Positions 27,542 through 36,260 are shown, counted from the stretch's first letter. The stretch: DNA of 64,000 nucleotides from Sphingobacterium sp. JB170 (GCF_900163865.1 NZ_FUKU01000013.1:434001-498000), one strand, 5' to 3'. Translations and numbers: made by a program. Notes: generated from the sequence alone by a model not told the origin.

Positions 27542-27988
27542 AATGAATAATATCCTTCTGGAGTCAGGATCAGGGGATCAAGTATCCGAACGCCGAGCAG
27601 ACCATCACCATCAGCCAACTTCTTTGTGAGTGCGATGTCGGCGGTGCTTGGCTTGAGTGTCCCCGAGGGATGGTTGTGCGCCTTATGATGCCTGATGCGA
27701 TGTTCTTAAGCGCCGCTGTGAAGATTACCTTTGAATCTACCGGGACATAGTCGATACCTCCAGTGGATACCTCGAAAATGCCCGGTACTCTCTTGTCGTT
27801 GTTCAGCAGGAGTATCTTGAACTGTTCGACCAACTCGATCCTTCCTTCGTCCCAGCTAGCCATCAATATGTCGTAGGCTCGGTGAGGGTTATTGACGGCG
27901 GGGCGTTCGGAACTTTGACTTTGGATTTGTAAACGAGTTGGACTTCTGCTACGATGATGTTGTGCAGCGCTGTGCTTGTCACTTCCAT
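27520..27988 (-). pseudogene. radC-like (JAB domain) pseudogene, two frameshifts
   Basis: Reading the minus strand from the ATG at 27988 gives MEVTSTALHNIIVAEVQLVY, the usual start of short RadC-like proteins of Bacteroidota mobile elements. The frame breaks near 27890; a second frame (27866 down) gives MASWDEGRIELVEQFKILLL; it breaks again near 27690, after which a third frame carries the JAMM motif KAHNHPSGTLKPSTADIAL and ends GYYSFNREGLI at 27520. With the two shifts repaired the gene would encode about 155 residues. Every part including the metal site is still readable, so decay is recent. Confidence 0.8.
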
Positions 27989-28083
27989 AATTGATTGTTT
28001 TGAAGTGATGAAAAGAATTAATTATCGTGTCTGTCGCGACCGTTGTCGAGCAAGTTCAAAAAGCAACGGAATAAAGGTGGGGC

Positions 28084-28854
28084 TTGGTTGGTGGCATCCT
28101 GTTTACGCCGGAATTAAGGTTTGATGCAAAAAATGGATTGGTGTATGAAATGGTCTCCGTCAAAAAGACGTCCGTAAGTGACGATATGCTGGTTGCAAAG
28201 AGAACAACGCCTTTGTACGCCCTAACGGATATGGACTACGGGATGAAGTTCCTGGGGATTATAATGGGCGGTATGGCAGCTTTCGGTGGCGAAGACGAGG
28301 ATGAAGATGATGATTACAGTATGGAAGAAGGGGATATCATCGTGCGCGCGTTGGGACATCAGGAGACGGCTATCCTGAGGAGGTCGGATCCGAAGCCGAT
28401 GGATGTGCTGTGCCGCCATGTAGCGGATAAGGTTGGATGTGATTATGTTTCGGACCTGTTACGCAAGAAAAGAAAGAATGTGAAATTGAGGGGTTTAAGC
28501 CGCTTGGAGTGCGAAAGGACATTGGAGAATGGGTATGAGCTTGCCCCTGTGTTTGGTAGGGGCGATAAACGGGTTTGGATTGTAGATGATGTGGTGACGA
28601 CCGGGTCGACCATTCGTGCTATTGCAGCTGCACTTGGGAAACTGTATACTTCCGTTGGGTTGAGTGCTTTTTGTCGGGCCCGGACGGATGGGTATTCTGG
28701 CCTTTTTGAGCGGGGTGTTTTGCAAGGGGAGCATTATGGGTGGGATATGCAGGGGGGATGGGTGGCGTTGGAGGAGGTTGCCAGATATGATGATCTGTGG
28801 CTGCCGGAGGCTGGGAATTTGTCGTGTCCGGAATTTGGGAATGAAGGCACGTAG
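28084..28854 (+). CDS. ComF-like phosphoribosyltransferase domain protein
   Basis: Up to 256 residues; a stop lies just upstream of the TTG at 28084, so TTG or a later ATG (28150) is the start. The PRPP-binding loop VWIVDDVVTTGSTIRAIAAA (about residues 162-181) is clear. The N-terminal part contains an acidic run (EDEDEDDDYSMEEGD) and no ComF zinc finger. The substrate is unknown. It is divergent from the broken radC and lies inside the mobile-element relics; its G-rich, T-poor 3' part differs from its neighbours. Confidence 0.7.
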   Translation: MVGGILFTPELRFDAKNGLVYEMVSVKKTSVSDDMLVAKRTTPLYALTDMDYGMKFLGIIMGGMAAFGGEDEDEDDDYSMEEGDIIVRALGHQETAILRRSDPKPMDVLCRHVADKVGCDYVSDLLRKKRKNVKLRGLSRLECERTLENGYELAPVFGRGDKRVWIVDDVVTTGSTIRAIAAALGKLYTSVGLSAFCRARTDGYSGLFERGVLQGEHYGWDMQGGWVALEEVARYDDLWLPEAGNLSCPEFGNEGT

Positions 28855-29014
28855 TTCCTGGGGGTTGAGTGAATGGATTAAAATGGACCGCGGATTCTTA
28901 TTGTTGGCTATGGCCTTTAGACGTTAATTGGGATGATGGTATGGGGCGCGGATGGAAAATGTTTTGTTTTCATTGGGAAAAGACATAACTTTAGGTTGGT
29001 CAAAATAAACGATT

Positions 29015-29455
29015 ATGAGACTGCTATCATTTTTTTCTAAGATGTTCGGGTCAAAGCGGACATGGAGCGGAACGCCGGAAATGTTTCTTGCAATGGTCAT
29101 GTTTATGCAAAAGAAGAATAATCCTGATTATGCTGAACATGAGGTATTGCAATGGGGCGAGGTGTTGCAGAAAGTGGTTAAGGTGAGCCTTTCTCCTTAT
29201 AAAGATTTTAGTGATTTGCTGGAACGCGGTACACCAGATTTTTCCGTGGTGGAACAGTTGGAAGAAAAAGTGACTGAAATGCACCAGCGTATTGACCTTC
29301 GGAAAGCGATTTATGGAGAAAATGTCGATCTTGGTGATGACAATATCATGACGAGTAACTCTGATGGGGCTGTCTTTGCAAGAAAATTTGTTAAGGATTT
29401 ATCAGAACATATTCAATTTCCAGAAGATGAGCAACGGAAACTTGATGATATTTAG
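29015..29455 (+). CDS. Hypothetical protein, intact paralogue of 6745 fragment
   Basis: 146 residues beginning MRLLSFFSKMFGSKRTWSG, then an amphipathic, charged, helical body (VLQKVVKVSLSPYKDFSDLLERG; VEQLEEKVTEMHQRIDLRKAIYGE). No known motif. Preceded by TAACTTTAGGTTGG, which is also found before the 28-codon copy at 6745. The gene is part of the mobile-element region; function unknown. Confidence 0.65.
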   Translation: MRLLSFFSKMFGSKRTWSGTPEMFLAMVMFMQKKNNPDYAEHEVLQWGEVLQKVVKVSLSPYKDFSDLLERGTPDFSVVEQLEEKVTEMHQRIDLRKAIYGENVDLGDDNIMTSNSDGAVFARKFVKDLSEHIQFPEDEQRKLDDI

Positions 29456-29507
29456 CTTGATATTTTCTATAATTAAGTAGCGTACTTTTTATTGCCGAAA
29501 TAAAAAA

Positions 29508-29532
29508 GCCTGCTTCGGGTAGCGAAACAGGC
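29508..29532 (-). terminator. Rho-independent terminator, minus strand
   Basis: Minus-strand stem GCCTGTTTCG / CGAAGCAGGC with a 5-base loop and one internal bulge on each side, followed by TTTTTTA. It lies just after the Walker-A relic ending at 29560, so it was the terminator of that lost gene. Confidence 0.7.
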
Positions 29533-29559
29533 GGTTTGATTGAAATATTGTATCCGGGA

Positions 29560-29640
29560 TTATTTGATGAGGTTTTTCATATTTAAAATAGCTTCGTAGT
29601 CATCGATGAGGTTAGACTTTCCGAAACTGCCCTCTACTTA
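29560..29640 (-). pseudogene. C-terminal relic of an ATP-binding protein (copy 1)
   Basis: The minus strand reads GSFGKSNLIDDYEAILNMKNL ending at 29560. This matches the second relic at 31975 (GSSCGKSNLVEDYEAILNAK). Both contain a P-loop-like GKSNL followed by DYEAIL. Upstream coding is gone. The parent gene could be a small P-loop protein; the family cannot be named from so little. Confidence 0.55.
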
Positions 29641-29718
29641 AGGAGACACCACTTACTGGTTGTCTCCTTTTTTTATGCTAATAAAAACCTGTGAGCCAAA
29701 CCGTTATAATCCGGTCAT

Positions 29719-30030
29719 TTATAGTGCGATCTTTGTGAGTAAACTATTAAGCCTTTCGACGAGAATTGAGCTAAAAACAAGCTCCATTGCGTCATTAAGG
29801 TCTTTTTTAAAAGGTCGATTTCTCATCAAGGATTCGGCTTCTTGAGCCATATCTGGTTTGTTGTAGTTCTTTACGACAAGATACACAAAATCCAATATAA
29901 TACTTACTTCATCCTCATTCACTTGGATACCGTTTTTTGCTAACGTCGCAATTGCTCGTTTATCCGAAGTTAAAAACCCAAAGCATAGCTGTTGCTTCAG
30001 GTTCTTTTGGAGTAATGTATTTTCGTCCAT
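29719..30030 (-). CDS. Small hypothetical protein downstream of Fic
   Basis: 103 residues (MDENTLLQKNLKQQLCFGFL; later VSIILDFVYLVVKNYNK), predicted helical and soluble. It starts 83 bases after the Fic gene stop on the same strand and may be co-transcribed with it. A small partner beside Fic is often an antitoxin, but this sequence lacks the (S/T)xxxE(G/N) inhibitory motif, so that role is not supported. Family not recognised. Confidence 0.65.
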   Translation of the reverse strand: MDENTLLQKNLKQQLCFGFLTSDKRAIATLAKNGIQVNEDEVSIILDFVYLVVKNYNKPDMAQEAESLMRNRPFKKDLNDAMELVFSSILVERLNSLLTKIAL

Positions 30031-30112
30031 CCTCTTTGCCTCTGTTGATATATCCGAAAGAAGCTTTACCAGCCAGCGAAGACAGCATGGTTCGTATCCT
30101 AACTATGGTCTT

Positions 30113-31675
30113 TTATTTTTTTGGTAATTCAGCAACCGTTTTACCCTTTAGGTTTTCTTCTACCAAGTAACCGATAAATTTTGTGAAAGGCTCGATGTTT
30201 TGTTCAACACTGGCCTGTTCGAGTGCTTGCATATATTCATCTCGTCTTTCCACCGGAATGACCGACCATCTATATCCGCCCGATGCAAGCATGGCATTCA
30301 ATAAAAAACGTCCCATCCTTCCGTTGCCATCCATGTAAGGGTGAATGAATACAAATATGAAATGCCCTAAAACAGCTCTAACAGATGCTTCTGTTTCTTC
30401 TTCCAACAATTCAAACAATACAGGCATCGCATCACGCATGGCGTCAACATTTAAGGGTACGTGCTTGGAGTTGCTGATATAAACCTGATTGTTGCGATAT
30501 CCAGCCAGATCAACGGCTTTCAACAAACCTGCTGTCACGCTCGGATCGAAAAGTTGCCGATACCATTTCGAATGGTCTTTGTCTACCTGCATTCCCGCAT
30601 TTGCTCCGCCCAATATGGAGTTGATACTTTCCTTGACGGACTGGAATGCCTGATAATAGCCTCTTGCCGCCATTGCATCGCGCTGTTTGCGATCCTCTTC
30701 ACTCTCTTTGGTATCCCATTTTCCAGAACTTACCTTCTCAATCATTTCGGGCGTTACACGATAGCGCTCTATGGAGAGGGAATGGTAGGCATCAGTGACG
30801 TAGATATCGTCGATCTCTTTTAGGAAAGCTTCCTTATTTTCTGGTAGTCCCGGCGAAGTAGGGAAGTTCTGTATGATCACTTCTCGCATCTGCTCCCACA
30901 TCAACCGGATACGGGTGGCATATGGGGATCGTTCGCGGGCTGGTATTTTAAGATCGATTTTATTTTCGAATGGATCTTCTTCGCGGATATCATAATCCGC
31001 CTGCTTAAAGGTATCTATGATCTGGTCGGCAATTCTTACCCTGTTGATATTTCGGAAGGCTCCTGCCAGTCGTCCTGCCAGTGTAGTGTGACCGTTTTCG
31101 AGTAGTATGGGCAGTAGTTCGGATGCGTCCCTTATTAATGACAATGCAGTACGGGCATCTATAGCATTTCTCGTGTAGATGGTTGCGCCGCTGTAAATGA
31201 GAGCAGACTGTAGATTGTACATTCGTATCCCATTATCGGTCATGACGAGCTGATCCGCTGGCGGTAGTTCTCCCCGTATATTGAAAAGAGATGTGTTGTG
31301 CGGCAATGCCGTTGGATGGTTATTTCCGTGGGGAGAACGAATAAGTAACTGCTGCGGTACAGATTGGTTGCCCGCATGAAGCAATAACGACTGGTCGGCT
31401 GAGAGGCACCAGTCGTCCCCATATCTATGATTTAGGAATACCGCAATAAAATCCCAATACGAACTATACCAGGCTGTGGTTTCGCCATCCTTCGCTTCCG
31501 GATCGGTAGCGATATACCAACCCTTGGCGACTTCCCTGATAAATCCATTCTTGGTCAGGATTTCACGGTATTTACGATTAGGAATGTCATCCGTATGGAT
31601 GCTTATTGTCCCTTTTTCTTGCAATTGCTGTAGAAACTTTAGGGCTTCTACAAATCTTTCTCGCGGTGTTGCCAT
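30113..31675 (-). CDS. AbiEi-like/Fic domain fusion protein
   Basis: 520 residues. The N-terminal 250 residues look like an AbiEi-type antitoxin with a winged helix (RFVEALKFLQQLQEKGTISIHTDDIPNRKYREILTKNGFIREVAKGWYI) followed by a nucleotidyltransferase-antitoxin-like region. The C-terminal half is Fic: HPYMDGNGRMGRF near residues 441-453 is the HPFx(D/E)GNGRxxR AMP-transfer motif. An N-terminal inhibitory helix candidate, SLSIERY (about 299-305), has Arg where the usual SxxxE(G/N) motif has Gly or Asn. It probably modifies a protein target by AMPylation. Five direct repeats precede it. Confidence 0.85.
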   Translation of the reverse strand: MATPRERFVEALKFLQQLQEKGTISIHTDDIPNRKYREILTKNGFIREVAKGWYIATDPEAKDGETTAWYSSYWDFIAVFLNHRYGDDWCLSADQSLLLHAGNQSVPQQLLIRSPHGNNHPTALPHNTSLFNIRGELPPADQLVMTDNGIRMYNLQSALIYSGATIYTRNAIDARTALSLIRDASELLPILLENGHTTLAGRLAGAFRNINRVRIADQIIDTFKQADYDIREEDPFENKIDLKIPARERSPYATRIRLMWEQMREVIIQNFPTSPGLPENKEAFLKEIDDIYVTDAYHSLSIERYRVTPEMIEKVSSGKWDTKESEEDRKQRDAMAARGYYQAFQSVKESINSILGGANAGMQVDKDHSKWYRQLFDPSVTAGLLKAVDLAGYRNNQVYISNSKHVPLNVDAMRDAMPVLFELLEEETEASVRAVLGHFIFVFIHPYMDGNGRMGRFLLNAMLASGGYRWSVIPVERRDEYMQALEQASVEQNIEPFTKFIGYLVEENLKGKTVAELPKK

Positions 31676-31687
31676 ATCGTTATTCGT

Positions 31688-31801
31688 TTATCAAACACTG
31701 ACGTGCTTTTGTTATCAAACGTTGATGTGGCAAATTTAGTAAACATTGTTGTTATATTTTTATTAAATCATGATGTGTTAATTTTATTAAACCGTGTTCA
31801 A
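31688..31801. repeat. Five direct repeats with an exact 24-bp period
   Basis: Units start at 31688, 31712, 31736, 31760 and 31784 and are 18 bp each with consensus TTATYAAACNNTGATGTG. Examples: TTATCAAACGTTGATGTG (31712) and TTATTAAATCATGATGTG (31760). The most conserved unit contains the palindrome ATCAA-ACG-TTGAT. The array begins 13 bases upstream of the Fic start codon, so it covers the promoter and leader and is probably an operator array. Confidence 0.8.
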
Positions 31802-31974
31802 TTTTACAATCGCAGGTATTATGTTGGAATAGACTTTGCGAAAAATTAGCTAAAAACCAAAAAGAACTGCACTCCCTATTACCATTACCCCCGAGAAATT
31901 AGCTTTTAGGATTTTTTTAATCAATATATCAATTGATTCCCTGTTCAAGATCTATTTCTCTATTATTAAGTTAT

Positions 31975-32076
31975 TTAGTCGAAGAGATCTTTTGCATTTA
32001 AAATGGCTTCATAATCCTCGACAAGGTTAGACTTTCCGCAACTCGACCCTACTAAAACGGCAAAATGCCTTGAAAG
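31975..32076 (-). pseudogene. C-terminal relic of an ATP-binding protein (copy 2)
   Basis: The minus strand reads DLSRHFAVLVGSSCGKSNL and continues VEDYEAILNAKDLFD to a stop at 31975. The P-loop-like GSSCGKS is followed by DYEAIL as in the relic at 29560. The coding sequence upstream is lost. Confidence 0.55.
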
Positions 32077-32119
32077 GTCGAATCAAAGCTAATTCTCCGA
32101 TGATTTTTTTGTATAAATC

Positions 32120-32413
32120 AGTAAAAAACATTTCCTAAAAAGAACGACAAGGTTGCAAAGATAACGCGGACACCCCCGCATTGCCCAACCTTTGTCGATG
32201 TCCATAATGTTTGTAAGCCTGCTAAACGTTACGTGTGTTCCTGTCTTACATAGGCCGATTTGCCTGTGCTTGCCGTAGTATTCGGGATTTAAAGAACTGT
32301 CTGCAGTAATCCTCTTTGGTCAGCTTCTTTGGTTTGGAAGTCGCTCTTTTGGCATTGCTCGTTGACGGTTTTGTCTGTTCCGTTTCTGTTTCCGCAGTTT
32401 TAGAAGTTAAGTT
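32120..32413 (-). pseudogene. Broken DUF3408-like conjugative-element gene
   Basis: The minus strand begins with a Thr/Lys/Pro-rich stretch (TAETETEQTKPSTSNAKRAT), then LTKEDYCRQFFK. One frame over comes NTTASTGKSAYVRQEHT, and another frame carries HVTFSRLTNIMDIDKG and YLCNLV. The order low-complexity head, (G)KxxYVRxEH, RL..I....G is that of DUF3408 proteins of Bacteroidetes conjugative elements. At least two frameshifts and a stop make it non-functional. Assignment by pattern only. Confidence 0.5.
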
Positions 32414-32452
32414 ATTAAAAACCCGTATTGGCGGTAGTTGTATGCTGTAGCT

Positions 32453-32806
32453 TTAATTTTGTTTTCGATTTTCCTCTCCCCATTGTGACATTTGGACAAG
32501 AATTTTCTTTAATGATTTTCCCTTAGTCGTTAATTTATATTCCACCCTTGGTGGTACTTCTGGGTAAGATGTTCTTTGAACTAAGTTATCTCTTTCTAAC
32601 TCTTTTAGTTGAGCAATGAGCATTCGTTCAGAAATCCCTACTACTTTTCTCTTTAGCTCTCCATAGCGAAGTACTTTATCATCGAGTAAAAATCCCAAAA
32701 TGCTAAGTTTCCATCTTCCGCTTATAACAGAAATAGTATAAGCCATTCCACAACTCGTCTCTAATTGATCTTTATTAAATGTGTTTGTTGAATTTATTTT
32801 TCTCAT
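32453..32806 (-). CDS. HxlR-family transcriptional regulator
   Basis: 117 residues. Winged helix with the HxlR hallmarks: an early Cys (ETSCGMAYTISVISGRWKLSIL), LRYGELKRKVVGISERMLIAQLKELERDNLVQRT, and VEYKLTTKGKSL. It is divergent from the DoxX gene at 32894 with 87 bases between, and likely represses or activates it in response to an electrophile or oxidant, as its relatives do. The sensor role of the Cys is inferred. Confidence 0.88.
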   Translation of the reverse strand: MRKINSTNTFNKDQLETSCGMAYTISVISGRWKLSILGFLLDDKVLRYGELKRKVVGISERMLIAQLKELERDNLVQRTSYPEVPPRVEYKLTTKGKSLKKILVQMSQWGEENRKQN

Positions 32807-32893
32807 TTCTTACTTTTTTGTAAGTACATATAATTATGTATGTACTTGCTGAATACAAATATACTTAATTACTTTACGTCAAATTAAATTCTT

Positions 32894-33400
32894 ATGAACG
32901 AGATATTTTTATTTAGAGATTATTTAAGCAATTTTAATTCGACAGGAGTTTTAATACTTAGGCTGATTGCTGGAATTTGTTTGTTGATGCACGGATTACC
33001 CAAGGCAGCTAATCCGATGAATTGGATGGGAGATCAATTTCCCGGTGTTTTACAACTGATGGCCGTTTTATTTGAGGTTGTCGGAGGACTTGCATTAATT
33101 ATTGGTTTGTTTGTTCCTTTATTTTCGATAGGAATTGCAATTACAATGTTTGTGGCATTTATGGTTCATTTATCTTCGAGTGAACCAATCTTAAGACTGA
33201 CCGTAAAAGGTTCATCAGAAGGAATAGGAAATAAGTTCTCTATATTCCCAAAATGGTTTGTCTTAGCAGATGGGAAAAGTGCTTTTGGGTCGGGTTCAGC
33301 CGAATTGGCTTTATTATTTTTGGCAATTGCTATCTGTCTGTTCTTTGTAGGTTCTGGAAAATGGTCGATAGATTATTTGTTGTTTGGATTGAAAAAGTAA
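32894..33400 (+). CDS. DoxX-family membrane protein
   Basis: 168 residues. Four helices: TGVLILRLIAGICLLMHGLPK, FPGVLQLMAVLFEVVGGLALIIGLFVPLFSIG, ITMFVAFMVHL, and LALLFLAIAICLFFVG. The pattern LRLIAGxxxLxHG ... G.....GG..L..G is DoxX/SURF4-like. These proteins are linked to redox homeostasis or quinone metabolism in the inner membrane. It is divergent from an HxlR regulator, which is a common pairing. Confidence 0.85.
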   Translation: MNEIFLFRDYLSNFNSTGVLILRLIAGICLLMHGLPKAANPMNWMGDQFPGVLQLMAVLFEVVGGLALIIGLFVPLFSIGIAITMFVAFMVHLSSSEPILRLTVKGSSEGIGNKFSIFPKWFVLADGKSAFGSGSAELALLFLAIAICLFFVGSGKWSIDYLLFGLKK

Positions 33401-33467
33401 AAATGATATAGTAGTAGTTGGGCTTGTCCTATTAAAGTTAAAGTGTTTGTAATCAAGTGAAAAAAGG

Positions 33468-33851
33468 CTACACGGGCCCTTCGTCCTGACAGGAATAATA
33501 TCCGTTAGGTGTGATGATTAGGTGGTCAAGTGCCGTGATGTCTAGGAACTTGCCGCCACTCATGATTTCCCTGGTGAATGTGATATCTGCTTCACTGGGC
33601 TTAAGGTTGCCCGAGACATTGGCATTAAGTACTGCCGAGAATATCAACTTGAGACCGGCTACGCCTCGAGTAGAAACGTCATCGATTCCCAAAACCTGGC
33701 AGGCCGTACTCAACACCAAGATCTTGAACTGTTCCACAGATTCGATACGGTTCTGATCCCAATTGGATAGGAACCGTTCGTATGCTAGCGTTGAAGATGG
33801 GGTGTGCTTGTAGCTTCCATAACAAGTTGTCTTAAATGTGATTAAAATCAT
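33468..33851 (-). pseudogene. radC-like pseudogene with the catalytic motif deleted
   Basis: The minus strand gives LSNWDQNRIESVEQFKILVL and ends TALDHLIITPNGYYSCQDEG, clearly RadC/JAB. At the metal site the reading jumps from SAVLNANV to SGNLKPSEADITF: the HNHP residues of the JAMM motif are missing through an in-frame deletion of about 10 codons. The N-terminus is also rearranged: MEATSTPHLQR in another frame at 33830-33780 is the remnant of the usual start. It cannot be a functional metalloprotein. Confidence 0.75.
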
Positions 33852-34123
33852 TAATTGTGGTGCCGGCCTGTTGTTTATGGCGGAATTTTTTGAACGCCAC
33901 CGGAGCCAAGCACGAACTTGGTACCGGAATTATGGCTTGCTGGCAAAAAAGTAGAGTCTTGTCTGTATCATTATAACATCGGTTGGTTGTTACGTTTCTA
34001 TATGGTGTAAAAGGCGAGTTGGTCTTGGGAGTTAACTTAATCACATAAAAAAAATAACATGATTCCATGCTGTTCTCATCATACCTTGATTATCTTTATG
34101 CGTTGTAAATTAGACTTATAGCT

Positions 34124-35062
34124 ATGCAAACTATATTAGGCGCGGGAGGCGACATTGGAAGCCTCCTTGCAAAAGAACTTAAGCAATTCAGTGAAAAAAT
34201 CCGATTGGTGGCTCGTTATCCCAGTCAGGTAAACGGCAACGATGAATTAGTTTCAGCCGATCTATTGGATCCAGATGCGGTATCTGAAGCCGTAAGAGAT
34301 TCGAAAATAGTATACCTGACCGTTGGCCTGAAATACGACTTTCGAATATGGCAGTCGCAATGGCCTGCTATTATACGTAACGTGGTGGATGCCTGTGTGC
34401 TCCATGGCAGCAAACTGGTGTTCTTCGACAACGTATATATGTATGATAAAGGTGCCATTCCGAATATGACCGAAGACAGTCCGATGGCTCCACCTTCTAA
34501 GAAAGGAACCGTCCGGTTGGAGGTGGTACGACATATCATGGAAGCGATGGCGACCCGAAACCTGAAGGCGCTGATCGCTCGAAGCGCAGATTTTTACGGT
34601 CCAGCCTCCAAGAATGGCATATTGAATATACTGGTACTGAATGCGGCCGCGAAAGGTAAGAAGATGAGCTGGCAGGCCGATCCGTATAAAGTTCATTCGT
34701 TTACTTATACTCCTGATGCTGCTAAGGCAACAGCAATGCTCGGCAACACGGAAAGTGCTTTCGGACAGGTCTGGCACCTGCCCACTTCGTCCGAGCGATT
34801 GACCGGACATCAGCTTATTGAACTGGCTAGCGGTCTCAAAATGCGGAAAGCCTCTTATCGAGTTTTAACCCCTTTTATACTGTCCCTGGGCGGATTGTTT
34901 GACAGATCCATACGTGAGCTGAAGGAGATGCAGTACCAGAATGACCGGGACTACTTCTTCAACAGCGACAAATTCTGTACGGCTTTCGCATTTACTCCAA
35001 CAAGTTACCGGGATGGTATAACCGAGACGCTGAAAAGGGAGTATCAATCTTTGAATCAATAA
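34124..35062 (+). CDS. NAD(P)-dependent epimerase/oxidoreductase
   Basis: 312 residues. The Rossmann nucleotide-binding loop is at the N-terminus (TILGAGGDIGSLLAKEL). An atypical SDR pattern follows: VVDACVLHGSKLVFFDNVYMY near 90-110 has the active-site-like Tyr region, and FYGPASKNG lies downstream. It belongs to the NAD-dependent epimerase/dehydratase group. The substrate is unknown. No operon partner. Confidence 0.82.
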   Translation: MQTILGAGGDIGSLLAKELKQFSEKIRLVARYPSQVNGNDELVSADLLDPDAVSEAVRDSKIVYLTVGLKYDFRIWQSQWPAIIRNVVDACVLHGSKLVFFDNVYMYDKGAIPNMTEDSPMAPPSKKGTVRLEVVRHIMEAMATRNLKALIARSADFYGPASKNGILNILVLNAAAKGKKMSWQADPYKVHSFTYTPDAAKATAMLGNTESAFGQVWHLPTSSERLTGHQLIELASGLKMRKASYRVLTPFILSLGGLFDRSIRELKEMQYQNDRDYFFNSDKFCTAFAFTPTSYRDGITETLKREYQSLNQ

Positions 35063-35820
35063 GCCGTCGTACCGTCTTTATTAAGAAATAATGAAATCTG
35101 GCGATGAACCTTTTGGCAATGCTCTATGTGGGTTTAGCTCTTGTTTTCAGGTTGAGTAATTGTTAATTCTATTTCTAATTGGGCGGTGGTGTGAATGAAT
35201 GTTTGAATTCACTCATATTTAACGACTTGTAAATATTATTGTAATGTTCGATGTGTATCCAGTTAAGATCCGTTAAATGAAAACATACCTTACGGATTGT
35301 ATTGTAAGGTCAATTTGCTGCTTCGTGAGGTTTCCAAATTGCAGAATATATTCAACCATTTCTTCCACTAATGCGAGGTAAAAATAATATTGTTTGTCTT
35401 ATTTATCAGCTGTTAAACATTGAACTGCAATATAACACTGCTGACTTACTTTAATATCATCATATAAGTGTTCCTATATGCCAAATATAGCCAATCGATA
35501 TAACCTTTTCCATTATCTTTCAAGCTTGTTTCCTTTGGCCAATAGAAATGAATAAAAGGATCTAATGCTTCACAAAGTCTTGTTTTTTATGCTTCATTGG
35601 TTTTCTATGGTGTCGTCCGCTACAATGTCCGCCAATAATATTTTTTTGCTAAGAAATTCTAGGAAAAAGCGAAAATAAGCAACACAGGTCAGATCAGTAG
35701 CCTATAAAAAGGTAGTCTAAATTAGGAAGTCGGTGTCTGATTATGGTTTGAGCGTAAAATGAGAAGGTTAGGGTACTAGATCATCACTGATTATAACCAA
35801 ACTAAACATGGAGTGACAAT
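35063..35820. other. Gene graveyard: two faint minus-strand relics
   Basis: This 758-base gap contains no intact gene. On the minus strand 35586-35446 reads LCEALDPFIHFYWPKETSL and continues to YIDWLYLAYRNTY before a stop, sensible protein text without a start codon. Further on, from 35360, MVEYILQFGNLTKQQIDLTI resembles the opening of Crp/Fnr-type regulators of Bacteroidota and then loses similarity. Both are suggestive rather than proven. Confidence 0.35.
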
Positions 35821-36171
35821 CTATATTTCGACTGCATTATTCTTTTTACCCCATTCTGCGAGTAACTGCATCACATCGTTGAGCGACATCCCCTTTTCAG
35901 TGAGCGTATATTCTACCTTTGGCGGGACTTCGGCATATACCTTCCGGTTGATGATACCGTCTGCTTCCAGTTCTTTTAAATGCCTGGACAAAACCTTTAG
36001 TGCAATACCGTCAATGGCTTTATGAAGTTCGCCAAATCGTCTGGGACCTGATAATAACATCCAGATGATAACGGGTTTCCATTTGCCGCTGATGATACTG
36101 ATTGACCCGATTATGGAGCAATCGCAATCCGGCGCAACTTTTTTTTCTTCTAACATGTTGATAACGAGCAT
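35821..36171 (-). CDS. HxlR-family transcriptional regulator
   Basis: 116 residues. CDCSIIGSISIISGKWKPVIIWMLL, then RRFGELHKAIDGIALKVLSRHLKELEADGIINRKVY, and VEYTLTEKGMSLNDVMQLLAEW are HxlR signatures, with the paired Cys at the N-terminus as a possible redox or ligand sensor. It is divergent from the SDR gene at 36261 and probably controls the small oxidoreductase cluster 36261-38187. Confidence 0.88.
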   Translation of the reverse strand: MLVINMLEEKKVAPDCDCSIIGSISIISGKWKPVIIWMLLSGPRRFGELHKAIDGIALKVLSRHLKELEADGIINRKVYAEVPPKVEYTLTEKGMSLNDVMQLLAEWGKKNNAVEI

Positions 36172-36260
36172 TAGTTTCTTAAATGTCTATACTTGACAAA
36201 TGTGCCATTACTTGCCAGATGTAAAGTTATCAATTAATTTTGTCAAAAAAATAAACAATA

